Part shown: in pieces, positions 1 through 5,919 of the stretch | Position numbering within the stretch: position 1 is the first letter of the stretch | Layout of the letters: each line of letters opens with the position of its first letter | From: Planctomycetota bacterium | GTDB lineage: Bacteria; Planctomycetota; UBA11346 | Direction of reading: 5' to 3' | Assembly: GCA_013816645.1 (NCBI GenBank) | Contig: JACDEC010000125.1 | Coordinates: forward strand, 1-7,944 | DNA: 7,944 nucleotides | Made by a program: the position numbers and the translations under genes | The notes under the pieces: model-generated | What the model was told of the DNA's origin: nothing | The model's input: the letters and a program-made list of their open reading frames with translations, nothing else | Database searches by the model: none

Positions 1-14
1 GTCTTGATCAGCAT
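1..14 (-). CDS. Start of a further operon gene, probably HlyD-type periplasmic adaptor (partial)
   Basis: Only the first four codons are visible (Met-Leu-Ile-Lys, then the window edge). The start is supported by a GAGG Shine-Dalgarno at 20-23 (minus strand), five bases before the ATG, and by its position seven bases after the ATPase stop in the same direction. Exporters with a DevC-type permease and one ATPase normally need a membrane-fusion (HlyD/DevB) protein, which is missing elsewhere in this operon. Identity as that adaptor is inference from context; the visible residues are too few to show it. Confidence 0.4.
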
Positions 15-21
15 GGGGGCC

Positions 22-780
22 TCACTGGCCCGGCGCCTGGCCGGGACGTTCGATGCGCGCGATCCGTCCATCGTCCATGCGGGCGATGCGATCGGCGTAG
101 GGGAAGATGCGGGAATCGTGGGTGACGATGACCAGGGCGCGCTCGGGTCCCAAGGCGACCTCGCGCAGCAGCGCCATGACCTTCTGTCCGCTCTCATGGT
201 CGAGCGCGCTGGTCGGCTCATCGCAGACCAGCAGGCGCGGTTCGTTGATCAGCGCGCGGGCGATGGCCACACGCTGCTGCTGCCCGCCCGACAGCTGACT
301 GGGCAGCGCTCGGCCGCGCTCGCTGAGACCTACCCGTTCGAGCATGGCCTCGGCGCGCGCGACGGACGGCTTCCATGGCGCGCCGGCGATGAGCAGCGGG
401 ATAGCCACGTTCTCGGCCGCGGACAGCGTGGGCAGCAGGTTGAATGCCTGGAAGACGAAGCCGATGTTGCGACCGCGGAAGGCGGTTCGCGCCGAATCGC
501 CGAGCCGCTTGATATCCTCGCCGAAGACCAGGCATTCGCCGTCATCGTGATCGAGGATGCCCGATGCCACCGAGATCAGCGTGGTCTTGCCGCAGCCCGA
601 CGGTCCAACCAGCATGAGCAGTTCACCGGCGGCGATGTCGAGATCGACGCCGCGCAGCGCGGTGACCACGTTGCCGCCGGTCCCATAGCGCTTGGTGACT
701 CCCGCGAGCCGCACTGCGGGCGCCGCCGCCGTGTTCTCCGACCCCCGTCCCCCATCCCCCGCCTCCCGTCCGCTCCTCAT
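22..780 (-). CDS. ABC transporter ATP-binding protein (MacB/DevA/LolD-like)
   Basis: A 252-aa cytoplasmic ATPase that would power the neighbouring permease by ATP hydrolysis. All nucleotide-binding motifs are intact: Walker A GPSGCGKT at residues 59-66, Q-loop Gln111 in FVFQAFNLLPTLSAAEN, signature LSGGQ at 163-167, Walker B LLVCDE at 183-188 and H-loop His221. The NLLPTLSAAEN stretch after the Q-loop is typical of the LolD/MacB/DevA class, which works with FtsX-like permeases rather than with importers. The ATG overlaps the permease stop as ATGA and has no clear Shine-Dalgarno, so translation is probably coupled to the permease. The first 20 or so residues (Gly/Ser/Arg-rich) are a non-conserved extension before the fold. 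The exported substrate is unknown; lipid, peptide or drug export is possible for this class. The same frame stays open upstream into the permease gene, but that part is a frame shadow. Confidence 0.93.
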   Translation of the reverse strand: MRSGREAGDGGRGSENTAAAPAVRLAGVTKRYGTGGNVVTALRGVDLDIAAGELLMLVGPSGCGKTTLISVASGILDHDDGECLVFGEDIKRLGDSARTAFRGRNIGFVFQAFNLLPTLSAAENVAIPLLIAGAPWKPSVARAEAMLERVGLSERGRALPSQLSGGQQQRVAIARALINEPRLLVCDEPTSALDHESGQKVMALLREVALGPERALVIVTHDSRIFPYADRIARMDDGRIARIERPGQAPGQ

Positions 781-1937
781 GATTTGAACACGATCGCCGG
801 CTCCAGCCGGATCACCTTCCAGATGCTCAGCAACGCTGCGACGGCGCAGATCACCACCACCGCGCCGCCGCTGAGCGCCAGGAGCTGCCACGGCATCTTG
901 AAAGCGAGTTCGCTGCCGCTGGTCAGTCTGCCGAATCCGGCGGCGGCGCCGACGCCGAGTCCCCAGCCGATGACGCCGACGATGGCGGATTGGAGCAGGA
1001 TCATGCGCAGCAGCAGGCCGTTGCCGGCGCCCATCGCCTTGAGCGCGCCGAAATGCCGCAGGTTGTCGAGGGTAAAATTGTAGAACATCAGCCCGGCGAT
1101 CGCCGAGCCGACCAGGAAGGCGAGGATCACGGCGATGCCGAAGTTGATCGGAATGCCGGTGTACTTCATGAAATATTCGTAGGTCATCCGCTTGAAGCCG
1201 TCGCCGGTCAGGGCGAGCAGTCCGGTATCGGCGGCGATGCGCGCGCACAGCGCCTCGGGATCCTGGCCCGGCGCGGCTTCGACCAGCACGAACGACAGCA
1301 GCTTGCGCTCCACTGGCGCGAACGCGGTGGCGCGGTTGTAGGTGGTGTAGATCACCGGGTTGCTCTGGAAGGTGCGGGATACGCGACAGATGCCGACGAC
1401 TACCGCGCGATGGTCGTTGAGCTCCAGGGAGTCGCCGATCCCGAGCGGAATCGGTTTGCCGCCCGGCTCGCGCGCCGGGCGCGCGAGCTTGTCGTTGGCG
1501 CCGATCTCGTCGATGATCACCCCGTCGGCGCGGTGCAGGTCCGCGAGGCGACCAGCGATCATCTCGGGCGGTCCTCCGATCAGCGTCGAATCGTCGAGTC
1601 CGAGCACGACGCAGGTCTGGAAGTTGCCATTGTCGAGCCGGGCCTTGAGCATGCCCTTGTAGAGCGGCACCGCCCACTGCACGCCGGCGACGCCGCGCAC
1701 CCGGTAGAGCTCGGTGTCTTGCAGCGGCTTGACGTCGTCGATGAACTGGACCTTGGGATCCATAACCCAGATGTCGGGCAGGCCGAGGTCGCTGATCGCG
1801 CCGTAGGTCCGGCTCATCAATCCGACGAAGATGCCGGACTGCTGGGTGATCAGGAAGGACGCCAGGAACAACCCGAACAGGATGCCGACGTACTTGGCGG
1901 TGTCGCCGACCAGCATCAGGAAGGCGACGCGTCTCAC
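777..1937 (-). CDS. ABC transporter permease, DevC/MacB-FtsX-like
   Basis: A 386-aa inner-membrane permease forming the transmembrane half of the exporter. It has one N-terminal transmembrane helix (about residues 17-37), a large extracytoplasmic domain (about 40-262), then three helices near 266-289, 312-336 and 352-373. This four-helix layout is that of the MacB/FtsX/DevC group. The segment FGALKAMGAGNGLLLRMILLQ (from about 296) matches the cytoplasmic coupling region of these permeases, and the end RLEPAIVFK matches their usual C-terminus. I chose the GTG at 1937: it overlaps the TetR stop as GTGA, has a GGAG six bases upstream (1944-1947), and gives the usual DevC length of about 385 aa. 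An ATG eight codons in (1916) is the alternative. The frame is open further upstream, into the TetR gene, but that part looks non-coding. The substrate cannot be read from the sequence. Confidence 0.9.
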   Translation of the reverse strand: MRRVAFLMLVGDTAKYVGILFGLFLASFLITQQSGIFVGLMSRTYGAISDLGLPDIWVMDPKVQFIDDVKPLQDTELYRVRGVAGVQWAVPLYKGMLKARLDNGNFQTCVVLGLDDSTLIGGPPEMIAGRLADLHRADGVIIDEIGANDKLARPAREPGGKPIPLGIGDSLELNDHRAVVVGICRVSRTFQSNPVIYTTYNRATAFAPVERKLLSFVLVEAAPGQDPEALCARIAADTGLLALTGDGFKRMTYEYFMKYTGIPINFGIAVILAFLVGSAIAGLMFYNFTLDNLRHFGALKAMGAGNGLLLRMILLQSAIVGVIGWGLGVGAAAGFGRLTSGSELAFKMPWQLLALSGGAVVVICAVAALLSIWKVIRLEPAIVFKS

Positions 1938-2560
1938 CGCGCGCTCCGGATCGCCGCGGCGCTGGCGCGCAGGCCGGCGAGCGAAAACACCGCGACATGC
2001 TCGGCGATCGCCGCGACTTCGTCGGCGGTGAATTTCCAGGCGGGATGCAGGCGGGTGATCACCGGTCGCGCGTGGTGGTAGAACACGCACTGCGCGACCA
2101 CGCTGCTGGCGGCGCGGCGGATTGCCGCGGGCGGCCCGCCGGGCAGCAGTTCGCCGACGATCGCGGCCATCTCGGCGAAGCGCGGGCGGATGTGGGTGGC
2201 GACCATCTCGTCGAGCACTTCGCTGGGATCAGTCATCTCGCGCGCCATCAGCCGCGCATGCCAGGCCGGACGCCCGAGATCGAGGATGCTGCCGAGGAAG
2301 TCCGCGACCCAATCGCGCAGTCGCTCGGCCACCGGCGCGCCGGTCCGTGGAGCGCGCGGCGGCGGCGCGAAGGTGAAGGCGTGGCGGAACACCGCCCGGT
2401 AGAGCCCGAGCTTGTCGCCGAAATGGTATTTCACCGCCGCGACGTTGGCCCCGGCCTCGCTGCAGATACCGCGTACGGTGGCGGCGCGAAAGCCGTCGCG
2501 GGCGAACATCGCCCCCGCGGCCTCGAGCAGCTTGCGCTTGGTGTCGTCGGCCTCGGTCAT
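1934..2560 (-). CDS. TetR-family repressor with CecR/CerR-type C-terminal domain
   Basis: A transcriptional regulator of about 208 aa (212 if the upstream ATG at 2572 is used). The N-terminal TetR helix-turn-helix is clear: KRKLLEAAGAMFARDGF, then ATVRGICSEAGANVAAVKYHF and DKLGLYRAVF, roughly residues 8-60. The C-terminal half (VVAQCVFYHHARPVI near residue 160, FSLAGLRA near the end) resembles the CecR/CerR_C (DUF1956) domain. E. coli CecR (YbiH) of this family controls the ybhGFSR HlyD-ABC exporter, so control of the adjoining exporter genes is a good inference. It is first gene of the operon and overlaps the permease by the GTGA junction. A perfect palindrome at 2569-2592 suggests autorepression. 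I prefer the ATG at 2560 because the alternative start lies inside that palindrome; neither has a good Shine-Dalgarno. The inducer is unknown. Confidence 0.9.
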   Translation of the reverse strand: MTEADDTKRKLLEAAGAMFARDGFRAATVRGICSEAGANVAAVKYHFGDKLGLYRAVFRHAFTFAPPPRAPRTGAPVAERLRDWVADFLGSILDLGRPAWHARLMAREMTDPSEVLDEMVATHIRPRFAEMAAIVGELLPGGPPAAIRRAASSVVAQCVFYHHARPVITRLHPAWKFTADEVAAIAEHVAVFSLAGLRASAAAIRSAR

Positions 2561-2568
2561 CGCCGGAA

Positions 2569-2592
2569 GCATTCAAACACGTGTTTGAATGC
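2569..2592. promoter_or_regulatory. Perfect 24-bp palindrome, probable TetR-family operator
   Basis: The half-site GCATTCAAACAC is followed directly by its exact reverse complement, with no spacer and no mismatch; the symmetry breaks at the next base on each side. Size, AT-rich arms and position (8 bases before the preferred repressor ATG at 2560) fit a TetR-family operator for autoregulation. The dyad contains the ATG of the alternative, longer repressor start. It lies 167 bp before the divergent ilvD ATG, so an effect on ilvD is possible but not indicated. I see no convincing -35/-10 pair around it. Confidence 0.82.
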
Positions 2593-2671
2593 AAGTGGAT
2601 TGTCGAAAATGACGAGTCCGGGAGTCTCGCAATGCGGGAGATGCTGGCGTCCCCTTGCGAACGTGCTGTTG

Positions 2672-2694
2672 TCAGGACTTCAGGACTTCAGGAC
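2672..2694. repeat. Short tandem repeat, 8-bp unit x 2.9
   Basis: The unit TCAGGACT occurs twice in full and once lacking its last base, in the leader region 66 to 88 bp upstream of the ilvD start. The copies are identical. It may be a replication-slippage product or a site for a protein; nothing else shows a function. The remaining intergenic DNA (2593-2759) shows no clear promoter, riboswitch or leader peptide to my eye. Confidence 0.8.
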
Positions 2695-2759
2695 GGTTTT
2701 CCGCTCTCCCCCTAGCCACCGCCGGGCTCCCCGCCAAGATCCCGCCCTCCGAGGATCCC

Positions 2760-4451
2760 ATGGCCAAGCAGCCGACCAACGCCCGCAGTCGCGAAACCAC
2801 CTACGGCATCAACCGCACGCCCAATCGCGGCATGCTGCGCGCCGTGGGTTTCCACGACGATGATTTCTCCAAGCCGATGGTTGGCATCGCCTCGCTGTGG
2901 AGCGACATCACGCCGTGCAACGCCCACCTCGACCGCTTGGCGCGCAAGGCCTACGAGGGCGTGCGCGCGGCCGGGGGCGTGCCCCAGGGCTACGGCGCGC
3001 CGACTGCGTCGGACGGCATCATGATGGGCCACTCCGGCATGCGCTATTCGCTGGTCTCGCGCGAGGTCATCGCCGACAGCCTCGAAGTCGTCAGTGGCGG
3101 GATGCACCACGACGGACTGATCGCGATCGGCGGCTGCGACAAGAACATGCCGGGCTGCGTCATGGCGATGGCGCGCATGGACCTGCCCAGCGTGTTCGTC
3201 TACGGCGGTTCGATCCTGCCCGGCACCGGTTCCGAGGGCGAGGACCTCGACATCGTCTCGATGTTCGAAGCGGTGGGCAAGAACCAGGCCGGCACCATGG
3301 ACGCCGAGACCGTGACCGCGATCGAGCGCGAGAGTTGTCCTGGCGCCGGCGCCTGCGGCGGCATGTACACCGCCAACACCATGTCCTCGGCGATCGAGGC
3401 GATGGGCCTGTCACTGCCGTACGACGCCAGCCATCCCGCGGTGTCGGCGCACAAGGAGCGCGAGTCGTACCTCGCCGGCCTGGCGCTGGTGCAATGCATC
3501 GAGCGCGGCATCACCGCGCGCTCGCTGATCACCCGCAAGTCGCTCGAGAACGCCTACACCGTGGTGCTCGCGCTCGGCGGTTCGACCAACGCGATCCTCC
3601 ACCTCATGGCGATCGCCAACGAGGCCGAGGTCGAGTGGACGCTCGCCGACTTCGACCGCATCGGTGACAAGACCCCGTGGGTCGCCGACCTGCGCCCGGG
3701 CGGCAAATACGTGATGAACGACCTGCACAAGGTCGGCGGCACGCCGGCGGTGATGAAGATGCTGCTCGACGCCAAGCTGCTGCACGGCGACTGCATGACC
3801 GTCACCGGCCGGACCTTGGGCGAGAACCTCGAGAAGGTCCGGCCGATCAACAAGCGCGTGCAGGTCGTGGTTCGTCCGATGGATAAACCGTTGCACCCGA
3901 CCGGTCACCTGGTGGTGCTCAAGGGCAACCTCTGCCCCGACGGCGCGGTGGCCAAGGTCTCGGGGCTCAAGCGCCGCGCGATCACCGGGCCGGCGCGGGT
4001 GTTCGACAGCGAGACCGCCTGCTTCGCGGCGATCCAGGCGCGCGGCATCAAGGACGGCGACGTCGTGGTCATCCGCAACGAGGGCCCGGCGGGCGCACCC
4101 GGCATGCCCGAGATGCTCGCGGTCACCGCGGCGCTGGTCGGCCAAGGCCTCGGCGAATCGATCGGCCTGCTCACCGACGGGCGCTTCAGCGGCGGCACCC
4201 ACGGCCTGGTCGTCGGCCACGTCGCGCCCGAGGCCTTCCGCGGCGGTCCGATCGGCCTGCTGGTCGAGGGCGATTCGGTGACCATCGACGCCGACCGTAA
4301 GCTGCTCCAGGTCAACATCAGCGACGCCGAGTTGGCCAAGCGCAAGGCGGCGTGGCGCCAGCCCGAACCCAAGGTCAAGCGCGGCGTGCTCGCCAAGTAC
4401 GCGCGCACCGTCTCTTCCGCAGCCAAGGGTGCGGTGACCACCGGCGATTAG
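2760..4451 (+). CDS. ilvD: Dihydroxy-acid dehydratase
   Basis: A 563-aa enzyme converting 2,3-dihydroxy-isovalerate and 2,3-dihydroxy-3-methylvalerate to the 2-keto acids that precede valine, leucine and isoleucine. Diagnostic IlvD segments are present: DGIMMGHSGMRYSLVSREVIADS, GGCDKNMPGC, SCPGAGACGGMYTANTM and LLTDGRFSGGTHG. The three expected Fe-S ligands are Cys53 (TPCN), Cys126 (GGCDK) and Cys199 (GACGG). By family comparison Asp85, Asp127 and Lys128 (normally carbamylated) bind Mg2+, and Ser477 in GRFSGGT is the catalytic serine. The length of about 560 aa is that of the shorter class, often [2Fe-2S], rather than the roughly 616-aa E. coli type; cluster type is inference. The ATG at 2760 has GAGG five bases upstream (2751-2754) and gives the normal N-terminus; the frame is open further upstream but without family similarity. 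It is monocistronic here and divergent from the export operon. An IS begins 15 bp after its stop. Confidence 0.96.
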   Translation: MAKQPTNARSRETTYGINRTPNRGMLRAVGFHDDDFSKPMVGIASLWSDITPCNAHLDRLARKAYEGVRAAGGVPQGYGAPTASDGIMMGHSGMRYSLVSREVIADSLEVVSGGMHHDGLIAIGGCDKNMPGCVMAMARMDLPSVFVYGGSILPGTGSEGEDLDIVSMFEAVGKNQAGTMDAETVTAIERESCPGAGACGGMYTANTMSSAIEAMGLSLPYDASHPAVSAHKERESYLAGLALVQCIERGITARSLITRKSLENAYTVVLALGGSTNAILHLMAIANEAEVEWTLADFDRIGDKTPWVADLRPGGKYVMNDLHKVGGTPAVMKMLLDAKLLHGDCMTVTGRTLGENLEKVRPINKRVQVVVRPMDKPLHPTGHLVVLKGNLCPDGAVAKVSGLKRRAITGPARVFDSETACFAAIQARGIKDGDVVVIRNEGPAGAPGMPEMLAVTAALVGQGLGESIGLLTDGRFSGGTHGLVVGHVAPEAFRGGPIGLLVEGDSVTIDADRKLLQVNISDAELAKRKAAWRQPEPKVKRGVLAKYARTVSSAAKGAVTTGD

Positions 4452-4458
4452 CGGCGCC

Positions 4459-4466
4459 AAAAAAAT
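4459..4466. repeat. Left 8-bp target-site duplication of the IS
   Basis: AAAAAAAT directly precedes the left inverted repeat and is repeated exactly at 5743-5750 after the right one. Eight base pairs is the usual target duplication of ISL3-family elements. Confidence 0.92.
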
Positions 4467-4505
4467 GGGTCTCATGCAGGACCGCAGACAGCGGGACGGG
4501 GTCTG
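4467..4505 (+). repeat. Left terminal inverted repeat (IRL)
   Basis: Read inward it starts GGGTCTCATGCAG and ends GACGGGGTCTG. It matches the right repeat at 33 of 39 positions, with mismatches at positions 3, 14, 15, 17, 27 and 28. It contains the transposase stop codon (4472-4474) and therefore encodes the last residues of the transposase. Confidence 0.9.
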
Positions 4506-5692
4506 ACGACGGCGGCCCTGGCCCTGCGGAACAGGTAGAGCAAGGACCTGATGCCGTTGGCGCGGTGGATCAACCTGGAGACGAGGTTGTTGAATCCCTC
4601 CATCTGTCCGTTGGTGATGCGATGCTTGGCGTAGGCGATGATCTCGGTGGCACTCCGCCGCAGTGACGCACCGAAGGCCCTGATGGGGGCGACCGAACTC
4701 GCGAGTGCCAAGGCAATCCAGTCGTCCAACGCCTGTCGTGCCGTTTCGACGGACCGCTGTTCCCAGACGCTGCGCAGTTGATCGCCCAGGACATAGGCCT
4801 CGCTGAGTGAGGCGTTGGCAGTCAGCAGGGCGTCGAGATCGACCTGCTTCTCCGGCTTGAGGGTGCCCTTCCTGGCGAAGAGGTTGTATCGCTGGCCCTT
4901 GATGAATCGCTTGTCCTGCTGCTCGGCGTCATGCCACGCTTGGCGGCGAACGGCGTCGATGGTGGCGTTGTAGTTGGCGATGATGTGGAACTTGTCGAAG
5001 ACGACATCGGCTTGGGGCAGGTACTTCTTCACGACATTTCGGAAATGCCCGGCCCGATCCATGCACACGGCGCGGATGGAGGCCCGCTGCGATGGTGTCA
5101 GCTTTTCGAAGAAGCTGGCCAGGCTGTCGCTCCGCTTGCCCTCGGCGCAGTGCAGGGGTTCCCCGTTGCCAGCATTGATCACGAAGGTCGCGTAGCCATG
5201 GCGACGACGGATCGATTTCTCATCGACCAGCAGATGGGTCAGGCCATCCAGGCATGGCTCGGGCAGCGTCCGCCTGAGATGCCGATCATCGATCCGCCAC
5301 GCTGTCGACGGATCGATGCCGGCCATCTCGCCAGCATCCGCCAGGGTCATCACCCGGCACATGGATGACACCCAGGCTTGGAATCGGATCGTCGTCGTGC
5401 CGTCAACGCCGAGCGGATGCTCGGTGTGATAGCGCCCACAGGGCCGGCAGCGACCTTGGGTGCTGGCGTAGATCAACCACAGCGGGCAATCAGGACCAAG
5501 GCCGATGTCCCGGACGCGATGGCTCTGAGTTCGGCTGGGCGTCATCGTCTCGCCGCAGTGCGGGCACCGCAGGGCAAGCCGGCGATCCCGGTGCAGTTCA
5601 ACCTGGAGATCCTTCCCGCTGAAGACCACGCGGTCCGCGAGCCATCCAGGGGTGTTCAAAAAACACTGAATACCAACGACTTGGACGGGCAT
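4472..5692 (-). CDS. ISL3-family transposase
   Basis: A 406-aa DDE transposase that cuts and joins the ends of its own element. The N-terminus has the ISL3 zinc-binding pair, Cys43/Cys46 (CPHCG) and Cys82/Cys85 (CRPCG), followed by a helix-turn-helix-like region (about 105-140, LADAGEMAGIDPSTAWRID). Likely catalytic acids are Asp157 (LLVDEKS), Asp212 (CMDRAGHF) and Glu365 in NGQMEGFNN; DKFHI at 233-237 is another family hallmark. Length is normal for ISL3. The start at 5692 gives the expected N-terminus (VQVVGIQCF, GWLADRVVF), but no good Shine-Dalgarno precedes it. Upstream, TATGAT and TTGACG occur but are only seven bases apart, so they are not a normal promoter pair. The last residues (RARAAVVRPRPAVCGPA) are encoded largely by the left inverted repeat. 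The stop lies 20 bp from that of convergent ilvD, so ilvD read-through would give antisense RNA to it. Confidence 0.95.
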   Translation of the reverse strand: MPVQVVGIQCFLNTPGWLADRVVFSGKDLQVELHRDRRLALRCPHCGETMTPSRTQSHRVRDIGLGPDCPLWLIYASTQGRCRPCGRYHTEHPLGVDGTTTIRFQAWVSSMCRVMTLADAGEMAGIDPSTAWRIDDRHLRRTLPEPCLDGLTHLLVDEKSIRRRHGYATFVINAGNGEPLHCAEGKRSDSLASFFEKLTPSQRASIRAVCMDRAGHFRNVVKKYLPQADVVFDKFHIIANYNATIDAVRRQAWHDAEQQDKRFIKGQRYNLFARKGTLKPEKQVDLDALLTANASLSEAYVLGDQLRSVWEQRSVETARQALDDWIALALASSVAPIRAFGASLRRSATEIIAYAKHRITNGQMEGFNNLVSRLIHRANGIRSLLYLFRRARAAVVRPRPAVCGPA

Positions 5693-5703
5693 GCGGGATC
5701 ATA

Positions 5704-5742
5704 CAGACCCCGTCAAGCTGTCTGCCGATCTGCATGAGAGCC
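5704..5742 (-). repeat. Right terminal inverted repeat (IRR)
   Basis: Read inward from 5742 on the minus strand it begins GGCTCTCATGCAG and ends GACGGGGTCTG, pairing with the left repeat at 33 of 39 positions. It lies just upstream of the transposase start (5692), where ISL3 promoters are expected. Confidence 0.9.
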
Positions 5743-5750
5743 AAAAAAAT
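5743..5750. repeat. Right 8-bp target-site duplication of the IS
   Basis: AAAAAAAT, identical to 4459-4466. On the minus strand it is the T-tract of the terminator at 5751-5776, so the pre-insertion target was that T-tract. Confidence 0.92.
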
Positions 5751-5776
5751 GAGGCCACCCCCGAGGGGGTGGCCTC
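5743..5776 (-). terminator. Strong intrinsic terminator, minus strand
   Basis: A perfect 12-bp GC-rich inverted repeat (GAGGCCACCCCC at 5751-5762, complement at 5765-5776) has only two bases between its arms, so the real loop is probably four bases closed by 11 pairs. On the minus strand it is followed by ATTTTTTT. On the plus strand no T-tract follows the hairpin, so it should act only on minus-strand transcription, that is on RNA coming from the lipoprotein side. It now also shields the transposase from upstream read-through. Confidence 0.88.
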
Positions 5777-5820
5777 CGCCCACACGCAGATCTGTGGGGC
5801 CAGCGGTTAGGAGCCGGTAA

Positions 5821-5838
5821 AAACCTGCGAAACCTGCT
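5821..5838. repeat. Tandem 9-bp repeat inside the candidate small RNA
   Basis: AAACCTGCG is followed directly by AAACCTGCT (8 of 9 identical). In the minus-strand RNA this gives two adjacent GCAGGTTT copies, which could be alternative pairing partners or two copies of a target-binding seed. Confidence 0.6.
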
Positions 5839-5854
5839 CCGCGCCGACAGGTTC

Positions 5855-5860
5855 ATTATA
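5855..5860 (-). promoter_or_regulatory. Consensus -10 element (TATAAT), minus strand
   Basis: A perfect TATAAT on the minus strand in otherwise GC-rich DNA, 59 bases beyond the lipoprotein stop. It would start transcription near 5848, towards the terminator at 5743-5776. No TTGACA-like -35 and no extended TG motif are visible, so it might need an activator. Confidence 0.45.
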
Positions 5861-5919
5861 CGGTGTCCGACAGTGACGTTGGGTATGTTTCGCTGATCGT
5901 GTACGGGGTCGCACCCGCC

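Larger units (their letters stand above)
4467..5742 (-). mobile_element. Complete ISL3-family insertion sequence, 1276 bp
   Basis: Both ends can be placed exactly. Inward from each end there is a 39-bp imperfect inverted repeat (33 of 39 positions identical), and the element is flanked by identical 8-bp direct repeats. The only gene is a full-length, apparently intact ISL3 transposase on the minus strand, convergent with ilvD. The intact duplication and open frame suggest a recent and possibly still active insertion. It interrupts no gene: it landed between the ilvD stop and a minus-strand terminator. I cannot name the IS without a database. Confidence 0.93.
5743..5848 (-). ncRNA. Candidate small RNA (about 106 nt), unidentified
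   Basis: The stretch 5777-5919 between the IS side and the lipoprotein stop has no credible gene. On the minus strand it has a perfect TATAAT (5855-5860), placing a start near 5848, and it ends in the strong terminator at 5743-5776. In between are a six-pair stem with an eight-base loop (5779-5798), a possible five-pair GGAGC/GCTCC stem (5810-5814 with 5836-5840), and two tandem 9-mers. No good -35 is visible at 15-18 bp spacing. I compared it by eye with the 4.5S/SRP apical consensus and tRNA-like T-arm motifs and it fits neither. The alternative is that it is only the 3' end of the lipoprotein mRNA. Promoter and end are seen; the RNA itself is inferred. Confidence 0.4.

Noticed and set aside
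4..1083. Long plus-strand open frame opposite the ATPase and permease
   Set aside because: Antisense to clear ABC motifs and of low-complexity composition; a result of high GC content.
22..1998. A single 658-codon frame on the minus strand spanning permease and ATPase
   Set aside because: Only the last 252 codons are ATPase. The upstream part is Arg/Pro-rich shadow translation of the permease in another frame; the permease proper ends at 777 with the ATGA overlap.
2655..2759. N-terminal extension of IlvD from an upstream ATG
   Set aside because: Residues have no family similarity and cover the tandem repeat; the ATG at 2760 has a proper Shine-Dalgarno and gives the normal N-terminus.
2760..4451. 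6-phosphogluconate dehydratase (edd) or sugar-acid dehydratase instead of ilvD
   Set aside because: Same superfamily, but the DGIMMGHSGMRYSLVSREVIADS segment, the length near 560 and the overall motif series fit IlvD best.
3411..4475. Minus-strand open frames opposite ilvD
   Set aside because: Shadows of a strongly conserved gene in GC-rich DNA, without their own ribosome binding sites or domains.
5714..5719. TTGACG with nearby TATGAT as the transposase promoter
   Set aside because: Only seven bases separate the two hexamers, far from the 16-18 needed.
4931..5737. Plus-strand open frames opposite the transposase, as a possible IS passenger gene
   Set aside because: No recognisable domain or ribosome binding site, and wholly antisense to an intact ISL3 transposase.
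5743..5848. 4.5S/SRP RNA, tRNA-like or riboswitch identity for the candidate RNA
   Set aside because: No SRP apical consensus, no T-arm motif, and no gene downstream in the ancestral arrangement for a riboswitch to control.
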